DNA of 64,000 bases from Talpa occidentalis (GCF_014898055.3 NW_023601104.1:73515106-73579105); one strand, 5' to 3'; shown: positions 1 to 11,509, numbered from the stretch's first letter. Program-made: numbers and translations. Notes: a model not told the origin generated them from the letters alone.

Positions 1-1124
1 CAGATATCTTGGGGCTCTTTTGTTAGGTATGAGCCCCATACCTATATGTACTATATATTTATAATTGTCATATTTTCTTAATGTCTTAAACCTTGTACCT
101 TTATAGTATTCTTTTGGGTTCTTATAACCTCCTTTGACTGAAAGTTTGTTTTATCTTTTTGTAATATAGCCTCCCCATTCTCTTTTGATTTTCTATCATA
201 ATTTCTCACTTATGCAGTACTTTGTATATGTTAAGGATACATTAATATGTTATTGTAAAACTGAATAATCATAGGTGACTAGTACATGCTTTATTTAGGC
301 CATTTTCAGCTCCTTAATATATAATTTATAAGCACAGTGTTTATTCTTGCAAAATAGAGAAAAAATTTTAATCTATTATAAGAGGGAGTACTTTAGCAGT
401 GATCTTTTGTATCTTTTGATTTATTCAGTATACACAAATAAATCATAAGTAATAAAATAATGAATAATGTTAGAGCTGAGCCTAATGTGGAGGTAGAAAA
501 CACAGCAGTTTATTTCAATTCCATTATCTCTGTGTAGAAAATTCAAATTTTATCAGACACTGAGATGAAATGTTCCTTTCTTACTTCTTTTGATAATGTG
601 CCAAATTTTTGTGTGACAGAAGACTCTACACATCACTTTTATCATTAATAACTAAAAAATTAAAGGTCAAATAAATAACCTACCAGTACTTATTAAGTAG
701 ATTCTTGATGTTCATGTTTTACATGACATGTTATAAAGATTTATGACTTGAGTTGATCTTTAATGCATAAAATTTTGTGTTAACATACACTTCAATAATA
801 TAGGTAAAAGTAAATATTAAGGTAGATGATTTTTAAAGATTCTCTTTAGCTTATCCAAGCATTGTCTTAATTGCTTACATACTTTTGAATGGATTTTTAT
901 TGAGACATATATTGTCAAAAGTTCTATCCTTTTAGGATGAGGGCATAAACAGCTAAAATAATATCTGTACTAAAGCTTTATTTTTAACTTTCATATAAAA
1001 CATTTAAAACAGTGACTGTACATAGTAAATGGTCATTAAGTGATAACCGTTATTATTGATATTGCCAGATCTTTTTCTAGGTACTGGAGATAAATGAATA
1101 ATAGATGGTCCCTGTCTTTAAAAC
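1..1124. other. AT-rich intron, nothing recognised
   Basis: The sequence is AT-rich with no open frame of note, no recognisable repeat and no splice-flanked coding segment. It belongs to the intron upstream of the first exon in the window. Confidence 0.6.
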
Positions 1125-1615
1125 TCCAGCAAGTAGCATCAAACTAAAATACTTCTGTGCAGCAAAAGAAACTATCATTAAAATGAAAAGACACTTCAAA
1201 TTGGAAAAATCATTTGTTCATCATATATCGGACAAAGAGCTCATATTCCGAGATCTACAAAAATTCTTACAACTCAACAAAAAGAAAACAAATAACCCAA
1301 TCAAAAACTGGGCAGAAGATCTAATAGATGCTTCTCCAAAGAAGACATACAAATATGCAACAGGCACATGCAAAAATGTTCACTATCACTTACCATCAGA
1401 AAAAGGCAAATCAAAATCACAGTGAGATACCATCTTACACCTATGAAAATGACCCATGTCAAAATAACCAAATAATAACCAAAATAACCAACAAAGTAAC
1501 TTGTTGGCAAGGGTATAGAGAGAAAGGAATCATTGTACACTATTGGTGGGAATGTAGGCTCATCTACCTCCTATTGAAAACAGTATGGAGATTGGTGATT
1601 CCAACATAGCTAAAT
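1125..1615 (+). mobile_element. L1 fragment, 3' part of ORF2
   Basis: The wording matches the 3' end of L1 ORF2: a stretch reading CTTCTGTGCAGCAAAAGAAAC, then the TCTCCAAAGAAGACATACA segment and a cattgtacactattggtgggaatg segment. It is truncated at both ends and has no poly(A). An open frame of 106 codons at 1105-1425 is an ORF2 remnant, not a gene. Confidence 0.8.
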
Positions 1616-1930
1616 TCCCAACTCCTTGATTTTAATCTTCTTTAATTCCATTATTGTTTTGATAATAGAGTCCCATCATACATATTTTTGATCTATGTTT
1701 TTTATAAAAATTATTGGTTGGATTGTTTATTAATAGAAACTAGATTTTTAGTATTTAATTTAAATCTTTGTATTTAAAAAATATTTCAATCAAATGAACT
1801 TCACCTGTAATGATATGTTGTCTCAAGGCAAAGATCCTATCTTAGGGATTAAATTTGTAAGTCTCAAATACTCATTTTTTCCCTTAGACAGTGATGGGTA
1901 CCCACCTCTCTGCTTTTTAAATTACTTCTA

Positions 1931-2187
1931 TTTTTTTTTTAAGATTTATTTATTTATGCATATAAGAGCTGGGGTACAGGCCAGAGGTGTGGGGGGGAGA
2001 GGACCACCAGAGACAGAACAGGCAGATCAACTGAAGTACACTGCAGAGAGGAGCAGCAGGGGAGTCAGGAGAGGTCTGCTGTGCCATGTGGGCTGCTCCC
2101 TGGCTGGCCGGGAATCAAACTCATGCTGCAGTGGCTGTGGATTGCTTCATAGGTTGTGTCTTAACCCCTGCGTCACCAGAGAGGCCC
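1931..2187 (-). mobile_element. tRNA-derived SINE, antisense to GPHN
   Basis: This is a member of the recurring SINE of about 270 bp, seen here as its reverse complement: T10, AAGATTTATTTATTTATGCA, body, and an end matching the complement of the GGGGCCTC head. It ends 177 bp upstream of the first exon. The antisense strand happens to be open for 135 codons (1794-2201), a shared property of antisense copies and not a gene. No clean target-site duplication was found. Confidence 0.88.
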
Positions 2188-2364
2188 CACTTATTAACTA
2201 ACACACATGGAAAACTTAAACACAAAATAGTTATTTTTCCTCAATAGGTATTGGGAAGGTATATGGGCAACTATTGGTGGCACTCTGGTACTAATCACAG
2301 AAATAGTCCATATTTTTTATACACTATTGCTGGTTTTGAGAATTTTTTCTTCTCCTAATTTCAG

Positions 2365-2422
2365 GTTGGGTGGGACTATATCAGCATACAAGATAGTACC
2401 AGACGAAATAGAAGAAATCAAG
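2365..2422 (+). CDS. GPHN: Gephyrin internal coding exon, G domain (probably exon 3)
   Basis: This 58-bp exon is preceded by a pyrimidine-rich tract ending in TTTCAG and followed by the donor AAG|GTATAG, which is weaker than consensus. Its first base finishes a codon begun in the previous exon (phase 2 intron). The next 19 codons read LGGTISAYKIVPDEIEEIK, and the exon ends on a codon boundary. I recognise this as mammalian gephyrin, about residues 49-67 by human numbering. Gephyrin anchors glycine and GABA-A receptors at inhibitory synapses. It also completes molybdenum cofactor synthesis, with the N-terminal G domain adenylylating molybdopterin. The VPDE segment carries an acidic residue conserved in MogA/Cnx1G relatives. 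The peptide is too long and too exact to be chance, and the next two exons continue the same protein. Confidence 0.95.
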
Positions 2423-3640
2423 GTATAGTATGGCATTTTTCACCTCCACAAAATCTTAATATCTTGGTGGGAAGGTGGGAGAATTTCTTTTTCTTTATAT
2501 GATATATTTTCTTTTCTTTATGCTTTTGAATCTTTGGGTGTTTTAAGATATCATGTAATTCCCTGTTAACCTGTTTGATTTAAATATATGCATATATATA
2601 TGTATTCATATGTATATATGCATATATTATAGTCTATATTAATCAGATAATCACCATCAAAGTCATCCACTATTATCTATGCATTTCTAAGAAAAATATT
2701 AGGGGAAGCAAACAGGAATCCTTGTGTATAAAATTTAATGAAAATCAACCAAAGAAAGCACTTTACATAAGCATTAGTGTGCATTATGGATTCTCTTTTT
2801 ATCTTGTTTTAATTTATTTTCCCTGTAAATGCCTGTCAATAATAACTTTTAATCAATTTTCTGGTAAATATCTCTTGGTTCCTTTGAAACTGACGTGCCA
2901 ATATTAATTTAAAATTTGCAGTACAATAAATTTAAAAATTGACCTTACTTTTTGATAATTGCATTATTATTATATTCTTCTGTCTCTAGCATTTTATACA
3001 ATGAAATTTTAGTCTTGTAGCACAAAAGCAATTTACAGTCTAATAAGAAGTAAATTTGGTATTCATCACATTATTTTTAACAATTAGATAACAGTAGTCA
3101 ATGTTAAACAAAACTGAGTTAAGTTGTTAGCAGTGGCATGTAAAGATCTCAACAAAATCATTAATCTTGATTTCAAATTTTTGAATTTGAAATTAAAGTT
3201 GATTTCAAAATCAGTTTCAATAAATTCAAATCTTAGTAAAATATTCTTTGGTCTTTGTCGTTTGAGAGAAATGGTTAGCAAAATCTTTCCAAAAAGAAAA
3301 TCAGCAAATAGGGGTTCCATACAGAGTCCGAAGCATTTCTGAAAGCAAAAGATAATATCACACCAGATCATAGATGTACAAGATGTTGAGATATATGACT
3401 GGAAGTGGTCTTTTACACCATGCTAAGAAATTTGGATTTTATACAAAAAGCTATGGGATACCATGATGTAATTTTAAGAAACAAAGTAACATAATTTGGT
3501 TTTTCTATGATGAATGAGAAAAATTATTTCAGTGGTGAAGAGAAAGTTACAACTACAAGGAGATGAGATTTTGGGAATGTAGGCAGATGTGATTAAAACC
3601 GATAGGATAGTAGCAAGAAGGCTGAAGAAAAAAAATCACT
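2423..3640. other. Intron sequence, no confident repeat
   Basis: This is AT-rich unique-looking sequence. It includes a short (TA/CA-like) ATATGCATATATA stretch near 2585-2630 and a small hairpin at 3170-3193 with 10-base arms (ATTTCAAATT and AATTTGAAAT). Short open frames on both strands at 3084-3371 overlap in AT-rich DNA and are chance. Confidence 0.5.
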
Positions 3641-3730
3641 TTTTTTTTTTTTGTCTACCATTTTTATTGAGGTAACATTAGTTGATAACGTTGTACTTGT
3701 ACATGATTTAGATGTATAGGATCTGTCCCT
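3641..3730 (-). mobile_element. Old L1 3' end fragment
   Basis: A T-run is followed by CCATTTTTATTGAGGTAACA and further 3' UTR wording typical of old L1 elements in reverse orientation. Borders are approximate. Confidence 0.5.
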
Positions 3731-3737
3731 TCAGGTT

Positions 3738-3800
3738 GATTTGCCCAAGATCTCACAACAAGTAATGGTAGAACTATATTCAAACACAAAGTCTGTGTTT
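3738..3800 (-). repeat. MIR fragment
   Basis: TTTGCCCAAGATCTCACAAC followed by AGTAATGGTAGAACTA resembles the reverse complement of the MIR core, the part usually read as the 'cccaaggtcacac' segment. It is short and diverged. Confidence 0.45.
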
Positions 3801-3834
3801 TTTTACATTAGTGAGAGTTAGTAATAGCATAGAT

Positions 3835-4085
3835 GTAACGCCTTTTAGTTTGATGTAGTCCAGTTGTTTGTGTTCTCTTGTTTTCCATGCTGTTGAAGGT
3901 GCAGCCACAAAGACATATCAGAAATCTATGCCAAAGAGTGTTTTGCCAATTTTTCTACTATGTATTTTATAGTTTGCAGGACTTACATCCAAGTCTTTTG
4001 TCCATTTTGAGTACTTTTATATCACATACTTTTGTATGTGATATAAGATAGTGGTCTAGTTTCCTTCTTTTGCATGTGACCAGGG
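3835..4085 (-). mobile_element. L1 ORF2 fragment, reverse orientation
   Basis: GTCTTTTGTCCATTTTGAGT and ATAGTGGTCTAGTTTCCTTC are characteristic of L1 ORF2 read in reverse. The fragment contains a perfect 13-base-arm inverted repeat at 4017-4046. Confidence 0.7.
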
Positions 4086-4249
4086 TTTATAAGAAACATT
4101 TGGCTAAAATCATGAGGTTATTAAGAATTATTACATGAGATGTTGCTGGAAAGTTAGATTGGTATCACATTGTAAATTAGTAGTATATCTTAGGGAAAAA
4201 AGTTCAGGTTGGAAAAATATTTACACATCATACATTTGACATACTTAAT

Positions 4250-5000
4250 TCAAAATATACAAAAACTCATACAACTCAACAAAAAGAAAACAAATCACAT
4301 TTTCCAAAAAAAAAAAAAAAAAAAAGGGCAAAGGAGCTAGACACTTCTCCAAAGAAGGCATAGAGAGGGCCAACAGATAGATGAAAAAATGCACATCATG
4401 ACTTATTGTCAGGGAATGCAAATCAAAACCACAATGAGATACCACTACACACCTGTGGAAAAGACCCATCTCAAAATAACCAGAAATAGCAAGTCATGGC
4501 AAGGTTGTGGAGAAAATGGAGCCCTTCTACACTGCTAGTGGGAATGCAGACTGTCCAGCACTTATGGACAACAGTATGGAGAATCCTCAAAATACTAAAA
4601 TAGATCTGCCAGATGATCCAGCGATCCCACTCCTCAGTATCTATCAAAAGAATTCAGACACTAAGTCCAAGGAATATATGTATTCCTGTGTTCATTGCAG
4701 CAATATTTATAATAGCTAAGTTATGAAAACAATCTAAGTGTGCAAAAACAGATGAACGGATTGGGAAGATATGAGTGATATATATATATGTATATGTATA
4801 TATATACATATAATAATAATTCTATATACATATATATATACACATATGTATATCTCATACACACACACACACACACAATGGAATACTACTCCAGTATATA
4901 AAAACAAAAAGATGAAATTATGTCACTTGTAACGAAATGGCTGAAATTGGATGAGAGTATGGTAAGTGAAATAAGTCACAAGCAGGAAATCGAAAGATTT
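4250..5000 (+). mobile_element. L1 fragment, 3' part of ORF2
   Basis: This carries L1 ORF2 3' wording: acttctccaaagaaggc, then GCAAATCAAAACCACAATGA, then the TCATTGCAGCAATATTTATA segment and AATGGAATACTACTCCAGTA. An A20 run at 4306-4325 sits inside it where the L1 normally has mixed sequence. The usual 'tatacacaatgg' point has expanded into a TA/CA microsatellite. It is 5'-truncated and has no intact frame. Confidence 0.8.
4773..4880. repeat. (TA)n/(CA)n microsatellite inside L1
   Basis: Imperfect TATATATG/TATACATA repeats pass into an uninterrupted CA run just before AATGGAATACT. The two TA halves are roughly complementary and could fold. Confidence 0.8.
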
Positions 5001-6578
5001 TGAGAAAGACATTTTCAGATTCACTTCATAGGATTTACTAATCTTATCAAAATGAATTGGAAAGAAGCATAGAAGCAAACTACTTATGATACTTAGAACC
5101 AATGTAGATGAACTATGATGAAGGTAGGCTTAGGTCAGTAATACAACAGTAATGGCAAGTGTGGGAGGCACATTACAGTAGTTAATAGACAATGCAGCTT
5201 CATTGCATTATAACCTTGTTATAATGCATTATAATTGCATTATAACCTTAACCATTCTGTGTTTTCTCAAAAATAAGATAATAAAAACCAAGTTTTCTTG
5301 AATTTAAAGCCTACTGTTGTTTTTGTAGTGAAAAATACAATAAATGTTTATAAAGGTCTTAGAATTGTACCTGGTTTGTGATAAACATATAATAAATGAC
5401 AGCTATGTGGTATGATCCAAGCTAACTTGAGAACTAAGGAATAGAAATAAATATTAATTCAGATTTTTAGCTTGGACAAGTTCATGAAATATTATGTTAA
5501 TCTCTGATCTAAGGATTTCAAAAGAGAATCATATAGTGGGAGAATAATGAATGTTGGGTTTCTTCAGGGCATATAGATAAGGTATGCTCCTTTAAGTGGA
5601 TATTTATTCATTCCTCAACCAAATAATTAAGTGTGTTGTCTGGTCTATTCACTATTGATGATTTTTATCTCTTTTTTCTTTTCTGGTATTAGTCATTTAT
5701 TTGAAAAACCCCTTTCCTATGTTACTTTGTCAGAGTAAGATTACCCAGAGGATAGAAAAATATATGTATATTTTGAGTATAACAAATATGAAATGGTTGT
5801 AGGTTTTCTTTCCACTCTATTTCTGATGATTTAGTTCCTCTTTAAAAAAAAAAAAAAAACAGGATCTAGAATGCTAAATCATATAATGTGAGGTAGGTAA
5901 TTTTCCTCTCAACATCAGAACATTCTGATCTGGTAAAGGGAACAGTTCTTGGCTCTCTTTGAAAAGATAGTTTAAGCCTACCTGTCTTTCTGCTATTTTT
6001 TGCTGCCTATAGATAGATCAATGTTCTATTGTTTCTCTTGCTTATTATTACATAATATCTTTACACTGAAGTCTTGGCTAAAATTTCATCACAATACTAT
6101 ACTATCTTTAATCTTACTAAAATGAACTTCCTCTGCTATCCGGTACTAGTAGACATAAAAATTATGTTGTAATAGCTTAAGTATTTTTACCACTAATAGT
6201 CTAATGGAAAATTAAACCACAGTGGCAGTTATTACTATAAAAGTTATGAAAAACCAATCCCTTTATATTCAACATAGAGTTAAGTATCAGTGAATAAAAC
6301 TATTTTCAGATGGTTTTTGTTAAGGGAATTTTTTAAGGAGAATTAAACTAACTTCATATTATATGTTATCTATAACTAATTATTTGTCTAGTTTTATGCA
6401 TCTTGAAATAAATTTTTCAAAGGAAAATTCACATAATAAAGAAAACATTGTCAGTGGTGTATCATTGGCATTTGAGAGAATGTGATATAACTATGACAGA
6501 AATTCTTCTATTTCCTACTAATTATAGTATTTCAATATAAAGAGCCTTACCAATCTCATATAAATCTTACATCTAAAA
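5001..6578. other. Intron with small palindromic duplication; otherwise nothing firm
   Basis: AT-rich intron. The segment 5202-5249 repeats ATTGCATTATAACCTT with a 32-base period and contains the 16-base palindrome TTATAATGCATTATAA at 5219-5234. The segment 5345-5410 resembles the 3' end of MIR (a CTTAGAATTGTACCTGGTTT stretch, then AATAAATGACAGCTATG). An A16 run lies near 5844-5859. Confidence 0.5.
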
Positions 6579-6579
6579 T

Positions 6580-6632
<53 letters not shown>
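6579..6632. repeat. (CA)n(TA)n microsatellite
   Basis: A pure CA run passes directly into a long pure TA run. The 68-codon minus-strand open frame across it is low-complexity translation. Confidence 0.95.
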
Positions 6633-6637
<5 letters not shown>

Positions 6638-7084
6638 TAGATATGGTTTGACCAAATATCTTTGCTTCCTTAATGGTTTAGTAGTATGTTGTGTACATGT
6701 GCATCTGTACATGTGTACATACAAATAGATTGTAGGAGATGCTTTTCATGCTTTCATTTACCTTAATCTTCCTATCAATAATCCAAATTTCAAAGCATTT
6801 CAGTAAATTTCTATGGATACAAAACTAATGAGTCAACTAGAACGTAAATGACCATCCAAGTCTGTTCTGTCCCTTAGCATGTTCCTTTCCTATTACCTCT
6901 TACTCTACCCCAGTACCTCACAGTTAGAAAATTTATAAACAGTATTGTTTAGAAATGTGAAAACCTGAAAGCAACATAAAATATTTATCATCAGTTAGGT
7001 AACTCATACAAACTTAAAAATTATTATCTTGAACTTATTCATGACATTATTGTTAAATTGAAAACTCAAGTTAAAAATCACAAA
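6633..7084. other. AT-rich intron, nothing recognised
   Basis: No repeat family, coding segment or RNA gene was recognised. Confidence 0.5.
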
Positions 7085-7310
7085 ATGTTCTGAAGACCCA
7101 AAGCAATCTTGAGAAAATTAAACCTGGAAAATCATACTCTGATTTCAAACTGTATTACAAAGTTTTAATAATCAAATTTGTCTCATATTGACATCAAAAA
7201 GGAAGACATAATGGGACAAGAATAGAGAACCTAGAAATCCACTCATGTATACGGTTGATTAATTTTCTAAAGTGGCATCAAGAACATACACTGGAGAAAA
7301 GATAGCATCC
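7085..7310 (+). mobile_element. L1 ORF2 3'-region fragment
   Basis: This matches the L1 ORF2 region with GATTTCAAACTGTATTACAA and CATCAAGAACATACACTGGA. The same L1 region occurs again, more completely, at 9240-9430. This piece is therefore a separate fragment placed upstream of the next L1 in the same orientation. Confidence 0.65.
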
Positions 7311-7904
7311 CCCTACACTCAACACCTATTGTGCTAATAAATTCAGTAACATAGAAGAGATGGACATGTTCCTAGAATCATACAGTTACGAGATTGAACT
7401 GGGAAGAAATAGAAACCTGAACCGACCAATCACAAGTGAGAAAATTGAAACAGTCATCAAAACTCTCCAGAAAAACTTAAGTCCAGAATTCACAAGTAAG
7501 TTCTATAAACCTTCAAAGATAAATTAATACCTATCCTGATCAAACTTTTTCCAAAAAATTGAGAAAGAAGGGATAATTCCAAGCACATATTATGACCCCA
7601 ACATTTTTCTAATAACAAAACCACAAATACTCACACACACACAATGGAAACTACAGACCATTTTCCCCAATGAGCACAGATGTAAAAATCCTCATAAAAT
7701 CTTAGCAAACTGAATACAACAATGAATTAAAAGGATTATATACCATGACCAAGTGGGATTTATAGCAGGGAAACTGGTATCATCTGGCTGGTTGATCATC
7801 TGAAAGTCAATTAACTTAATTCATCCCATCAACAAAACAAATGATAATATCATATGATCGTGTCAACAGATGCAGAGAAAGCATTCAATAAGATTCACCA
7901 TACA

Positions 7905-8175
7905 GGGGCCTCTCCTGGTGGCACAGGCGCTTGAGTGCAGCACTGTGAAGCTGTCTGCAGAGGCTGCAGCACAGGTTTGATCCCTGCCAGCCTGTGAGAA
8001 TCCCACGTGGCACAGCAGACCTCTCCTGTCTCACACTCTGCTCCACTCAGCAGTGTATTTCAGTCTGTGTGTTCTTTTTCTCACTCTGTCTCTGGTGAAT
8101 CCTCTCAACCTCCCACGCATGTGGCCTGTACCCTGGTTCTTGTATGCATAAATAAATAAAAATCTTAAAAAAAAA
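7905..8175 (+). mobile_element. tRNA-derived SINE inserted in L1
   Basis: The GGGGCCTCTCCTGGTGGCAC head is followed by a box-B-like GGTTTGATCCC, the SINE body, ATAAATAAATAAAAATCTT and A10. It is flanked by the duplication AGATTCACCATAC (7891-7903) and AGATTCAACATCC (8176-8188), 11 of 13 identical. The L1 reading resumes after it, so the SINE is younger than the L1. Confidence 0.92.
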
Positions 8176-8881
8176 AGATTCAACATCCGTTAATGATGAA
8201 AACCCTAAAAAAACTGGGGATAAATGGATTGCATCTTAATATAATAAAACCCACTTATGACAAACCCATAGCTAACTTCATTTTCAGTGGTAAAATCTGG
8301 AATCTTTTCCCAAAAAGTCTGGTACAAGATGAGGGGATTTCCACTCTCATCACTACTGCTGAATATAGTTATAGGCAGTTAGACAAGAAAACTAAGCAAG
8401 AGAAAGATATAAAAAGAATCCAAATGTGGAAAGAAGTAAATCTATCATTATTTGCAAAACAACATCATAGTGTGCATAGAAAAAAACCCTAAAGACGTCC
8501 CTGAAAAATTAAAGAAGCAATAAATTAGTTTGCAGAGTGGAAGATTATAAAATTGATACACAAAGATCGCTTGCCTTCCTATTACAAACAATGAACTAGA
8601 AAAGGAGGAAATGAAGATAACAATCCCATTTATAAGCACAACAAAAAAAGAAAAATAAAATATTTAGGAGTAAACCTAACAAAGCAGATGAAGGACCTAT
8701 ACAAAGAAAGCTCTAAGACATTGTTAAAAGAAGTAGACAGTACAAAGAAATGGAAACATATGCCTTCCTCATGGATTAGAGGGTCAAAACTGTCAAAACA
8801 GCTTTCCTACCCAAAGTAATATATAGATTCAGTGCAGTCCCCATCAAAATTTCAATGACATTTTTAAAAAATTAGAATAAA

Positions 8882-9140
8882 GGGGCCTCCCTGGTGGTGC
8901 AAGGGGTTAAACACTGCACTATTAGGCAATCCGCAGCCTCTGAAGCATGGGTTCGATCCCTGACCAGCCAGGGAGCAGCCCACATGGCACAGCAGACCTC
9001 TCTTGACTTGCCCGCTGCTCCCCTCGGCATGTACTTCGGTCAGTCTGCCTGTTCTGCTCCCCACTCTGTCTCTGGTGAATCCTCTCACCCCCCGCCCCAC
9101 ATCTCTGGCCTGTACCCCAGCTCTTGTATTTATAAAAAAT
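8882..9140 (+). mobile_element. tRNA-derived SINE inserted in L1
   Basis: The GGGGCCTCCCTGGTGGTGCA head has a box B reading GGTTCGATCCC. The tail is CTGTACCCCAGCTCTTGTAT plus A/T-rich sequence. A 21-base duplication (8861-8881, ending AAATTAGAATAAA) recurs at 9141-9160 with one A fewer. The L1 continues on both sides. Confidence 0.93.
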
Positions 9141-9730
9141 TTTTTAAAAATTAGAATAAATATTACTTAAATGCATATGGAACAAAAGATATCATAACCA
9201 AAATAACCCTTACCAAAAAACAGGAACAATAGTGGTGTCACACTTTCAGACTTCAAACTATACTACAAAATCATACTAGTCAAAACAGCATGGTACTGGA
9301 ACAAAATCAGACACACAGACCATTGGAATAGAATTGAGACCCCAGAAATAAACTCATATAAATCCTTATCTATATGGATGGTAGTCTTCAACAAAGGAGC
9401 CAGGTGCATACACTGCAACAAGAAAAGCCTCTTTAATAAATGGTGTTGAAGAAATTGGACAGCTGCATAAAAAAATAAAACTAGGTCATTGTTTGATACC
9501 ATACCAAAAATCACCTCAGAATAGATAAAAGACTTAGGTAATACTAAAATCATAAAACATAGAAAAGATCAGGCAAAACACTTTACAACATAAGCTTCGG
9601 TGATGTCTTTGTGAATTCGTCTATAACAGCAAGGAAAGCAAAAAGATTATAAACAATTGGGAATACATCAAACTGAAAACCTTCCACACAGTGAAAGAAA
9701 CCATTACTGAAACAAAAAGACACCCTACCA

Positions 9731-9838
9731 AATGGATGAAAATATTTGCACAACATACGTCTGACAAGGGACTGATACCAACCGAATGGATAAAAATATT
9801 TGCACAACATACATCTGACAAGGGACTGATACCAAAGA
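9731..9838 (+). repeat. 54-bp tandem duplication in L1 ORF2
   Basis: Two direct copies of 54 bp begin AATGGATGAAAATATTTGC and AATGGATAAAAATATTTGC. They differ at only two positions over the first 51 bases. The period is 18 codons, so the remnant frame (9691-9882) stays open across both copies. Confidence 0.95.
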
Positions 9839-10700
9839 TTTATAAAGAATTAAGACAACTGAACAACAACAACAAAAAATAACCCAATCAAAAAATGGAC
9901 AGAAGAACTAAATAGGAACTTCTCCAAAGAACACATATAGATGGCCAACAAGCACATGAAAAAATATTTATCATCATTAATCATCATGCAAATGCAAGTG
10001 AAAACCAAAATGAAGTACCACCTCACTCCTGTGAGAATGGCCCATACCAAAAGACAAGAAACAAGTGCTAGTGAGGATGTGAAGTAAAAGAAAATCGTTT
10101 GCGTTGTTGGTAAAATGTAGACTGGTTCAACTATTATGGAAAACAGTACAGTGGTTCCTTAAAAGGTTAAAAATGGTTCTGCCATATAACCCAGCAACTC
10201 CACTCCTATATATCTTTCCAAATACTACAAAAACACTAATTTGAAGGGAAACTTGTACTCCTATGTTCATAGAAGCACTATTTACCATAGCCAAGATACA
10301 GAAACAACCTAAGTATTCAAAAATGGATGAGTGGATCAAGAAGATGTGTTATATATACACAATGGAATGCTACTTAGCCATCAAAAACTACAAACTCAAA
10401 CCATTTGGATGATGGTGGATGGAGCTGGAAGGTATTAGGCTAAGCAAAATAAGTCAGGAGAAAAACAAATCCTGAATGGTGTCACTTACAGGTGAAATAT
10501 AGAGTAACCAAAGGATCAGATAAAGCCAAACTTAAAAACCAATCTTTGAAAGCTGACTATAGAACTAAGAAATACAAAAGGGGAGGTGTGAGAGAGGGGC
10601 CAGAAGAAAGTGGGGAGGGAACACAAGGGACAATAGTGGTGGACTGTGTGTGCTTTGGTGGTGGCTTAACTATGGGGATAATAATAACAATAATTCCTCC

Positions 10701-11215
10701 AAAATACAAACAGATGGTGCTGGGAAAACAGGACAACCGTATGCAAAAGAATGAAACTGGACTACTATCTTACACCACCCAAAATTAATATGTAATGTAT
10801 CGAAGACTTGAACATAAAATATGTGGTAAACTCCTTGACATTGTTCTGGGTGATTTTTTTAATCTAAAAGCAAAAGCAGCAAAGGCCAAAATAAACAGCT
10901 AGAACTAGATCAAACTTAAAACTTTTGCAATAAAACTATCAACAAAATGAAAAGACAGATTCCTAAATGGAAAAAATATTTTTAATTATATCTGATAGTG
11001 GCTAACAAAGTTATAAAGAATGCATACAACTCAATACCAAAAATAAATCTAATTTAAAAATAAACAGGACATCTGAATATATATTTTTCCAAAGAGACAT
11101 ACAGATTGTCAACAAGTACTATAAGAGGTGCTCAACCTCAGTAATTATCAGGGAAATGCAATTCAAAACTTTAATGAGATATATCACCTCACACCTGTTG
11201 TGTCATTTATAGAAA
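10701..11215 (+). mobile_element. L1 ORF2 3'-region fragment
   Basis: This is a second copy of L1 ORF2 3' wording after the preceding 3' UTR: CAAAAGAATGAAACTGGACT, then CTCCTTGACATTGTTCTGGG, ending near TATATCACCTCACACCTGTT. It has the same orientation as the L1 before it and is truncated at both ends. Confidence 0.75.
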
Positions 11216-11509
11216 CTCACCAACTATCCACTTAAAACTGGGAAACAAAACCCTAACCCATTTTAAAATATTCTACTGAGGAATTTTAGTGGATTTTAAA
11301 CCCATTTATTAAAAACATTTTAAAAGTAACATTTTCCAATTATTTTGTGAAAGCAACTAATATCATGAAAGATGGAAATTTTGTAGCCTCATTTCATAAA
11401 GTATTAGCATATTTGGTAGATGAAAATGAAAAATTGTTTTATAATGATTTAGCAAGTATTATTAATGTACTTCCATTTCAATTTATCTTTTAAAAAATGT
11501 TTTAATTGA

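Larger units (their letters stand above)
7311..10700 (+). mobile_element. L1 with decayed reverse transcriptase ORF2 and 3' UTR
   Basis: L1 sequence runs from the middle of ORF2 to the 3' UTR, interrupted by SINEs at 7905-8175 and 8882-9140. Recognisable parts include ACCAAGTGGGATTTATAGCA, the segment before AGAAAGCATTCAATAAGATT, and the remnant of reverse transcriptase in the open frame at 8193-8492 (start MMKTLKKLGINGLHLNIIK). The catalytic F-A-D-D motif is replaced by F-A-K-Q near 8449-8460, and many stops occur, so the element is inactive. From about 10480 the G-rich 3' UTR follows (AGTGGGGAGGGAACACAAGG). A 54-bp tandem duplication lies at 9731-9838. Confidence 0.85.

Noticed and set aside
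1794..2201. 135-codon plus-strand open frame
   Set aside because: It lies mostly in an antisense SINE. The same peptide wording recurs in other antisense SINE copies (15531-15773, 41660-42004), so it is a shadow of the repeat and not a gene.
8193..8492. 99-codon open frame with reverse transcriptase similarity
   Set aside because: It is an L1 ORF2 remnant with a destroyed F-A-D-D motif and no continuation. It was annotated as part of the mobile element only.
8882..9140. tRNA gene signal (box A and box B in SINE heads)
   Set aside because: The boxes belong to tRNA-derived SINEs. No copy folds as a complete tRNA with a proper acceptor stem, and all continue into the SINE body.
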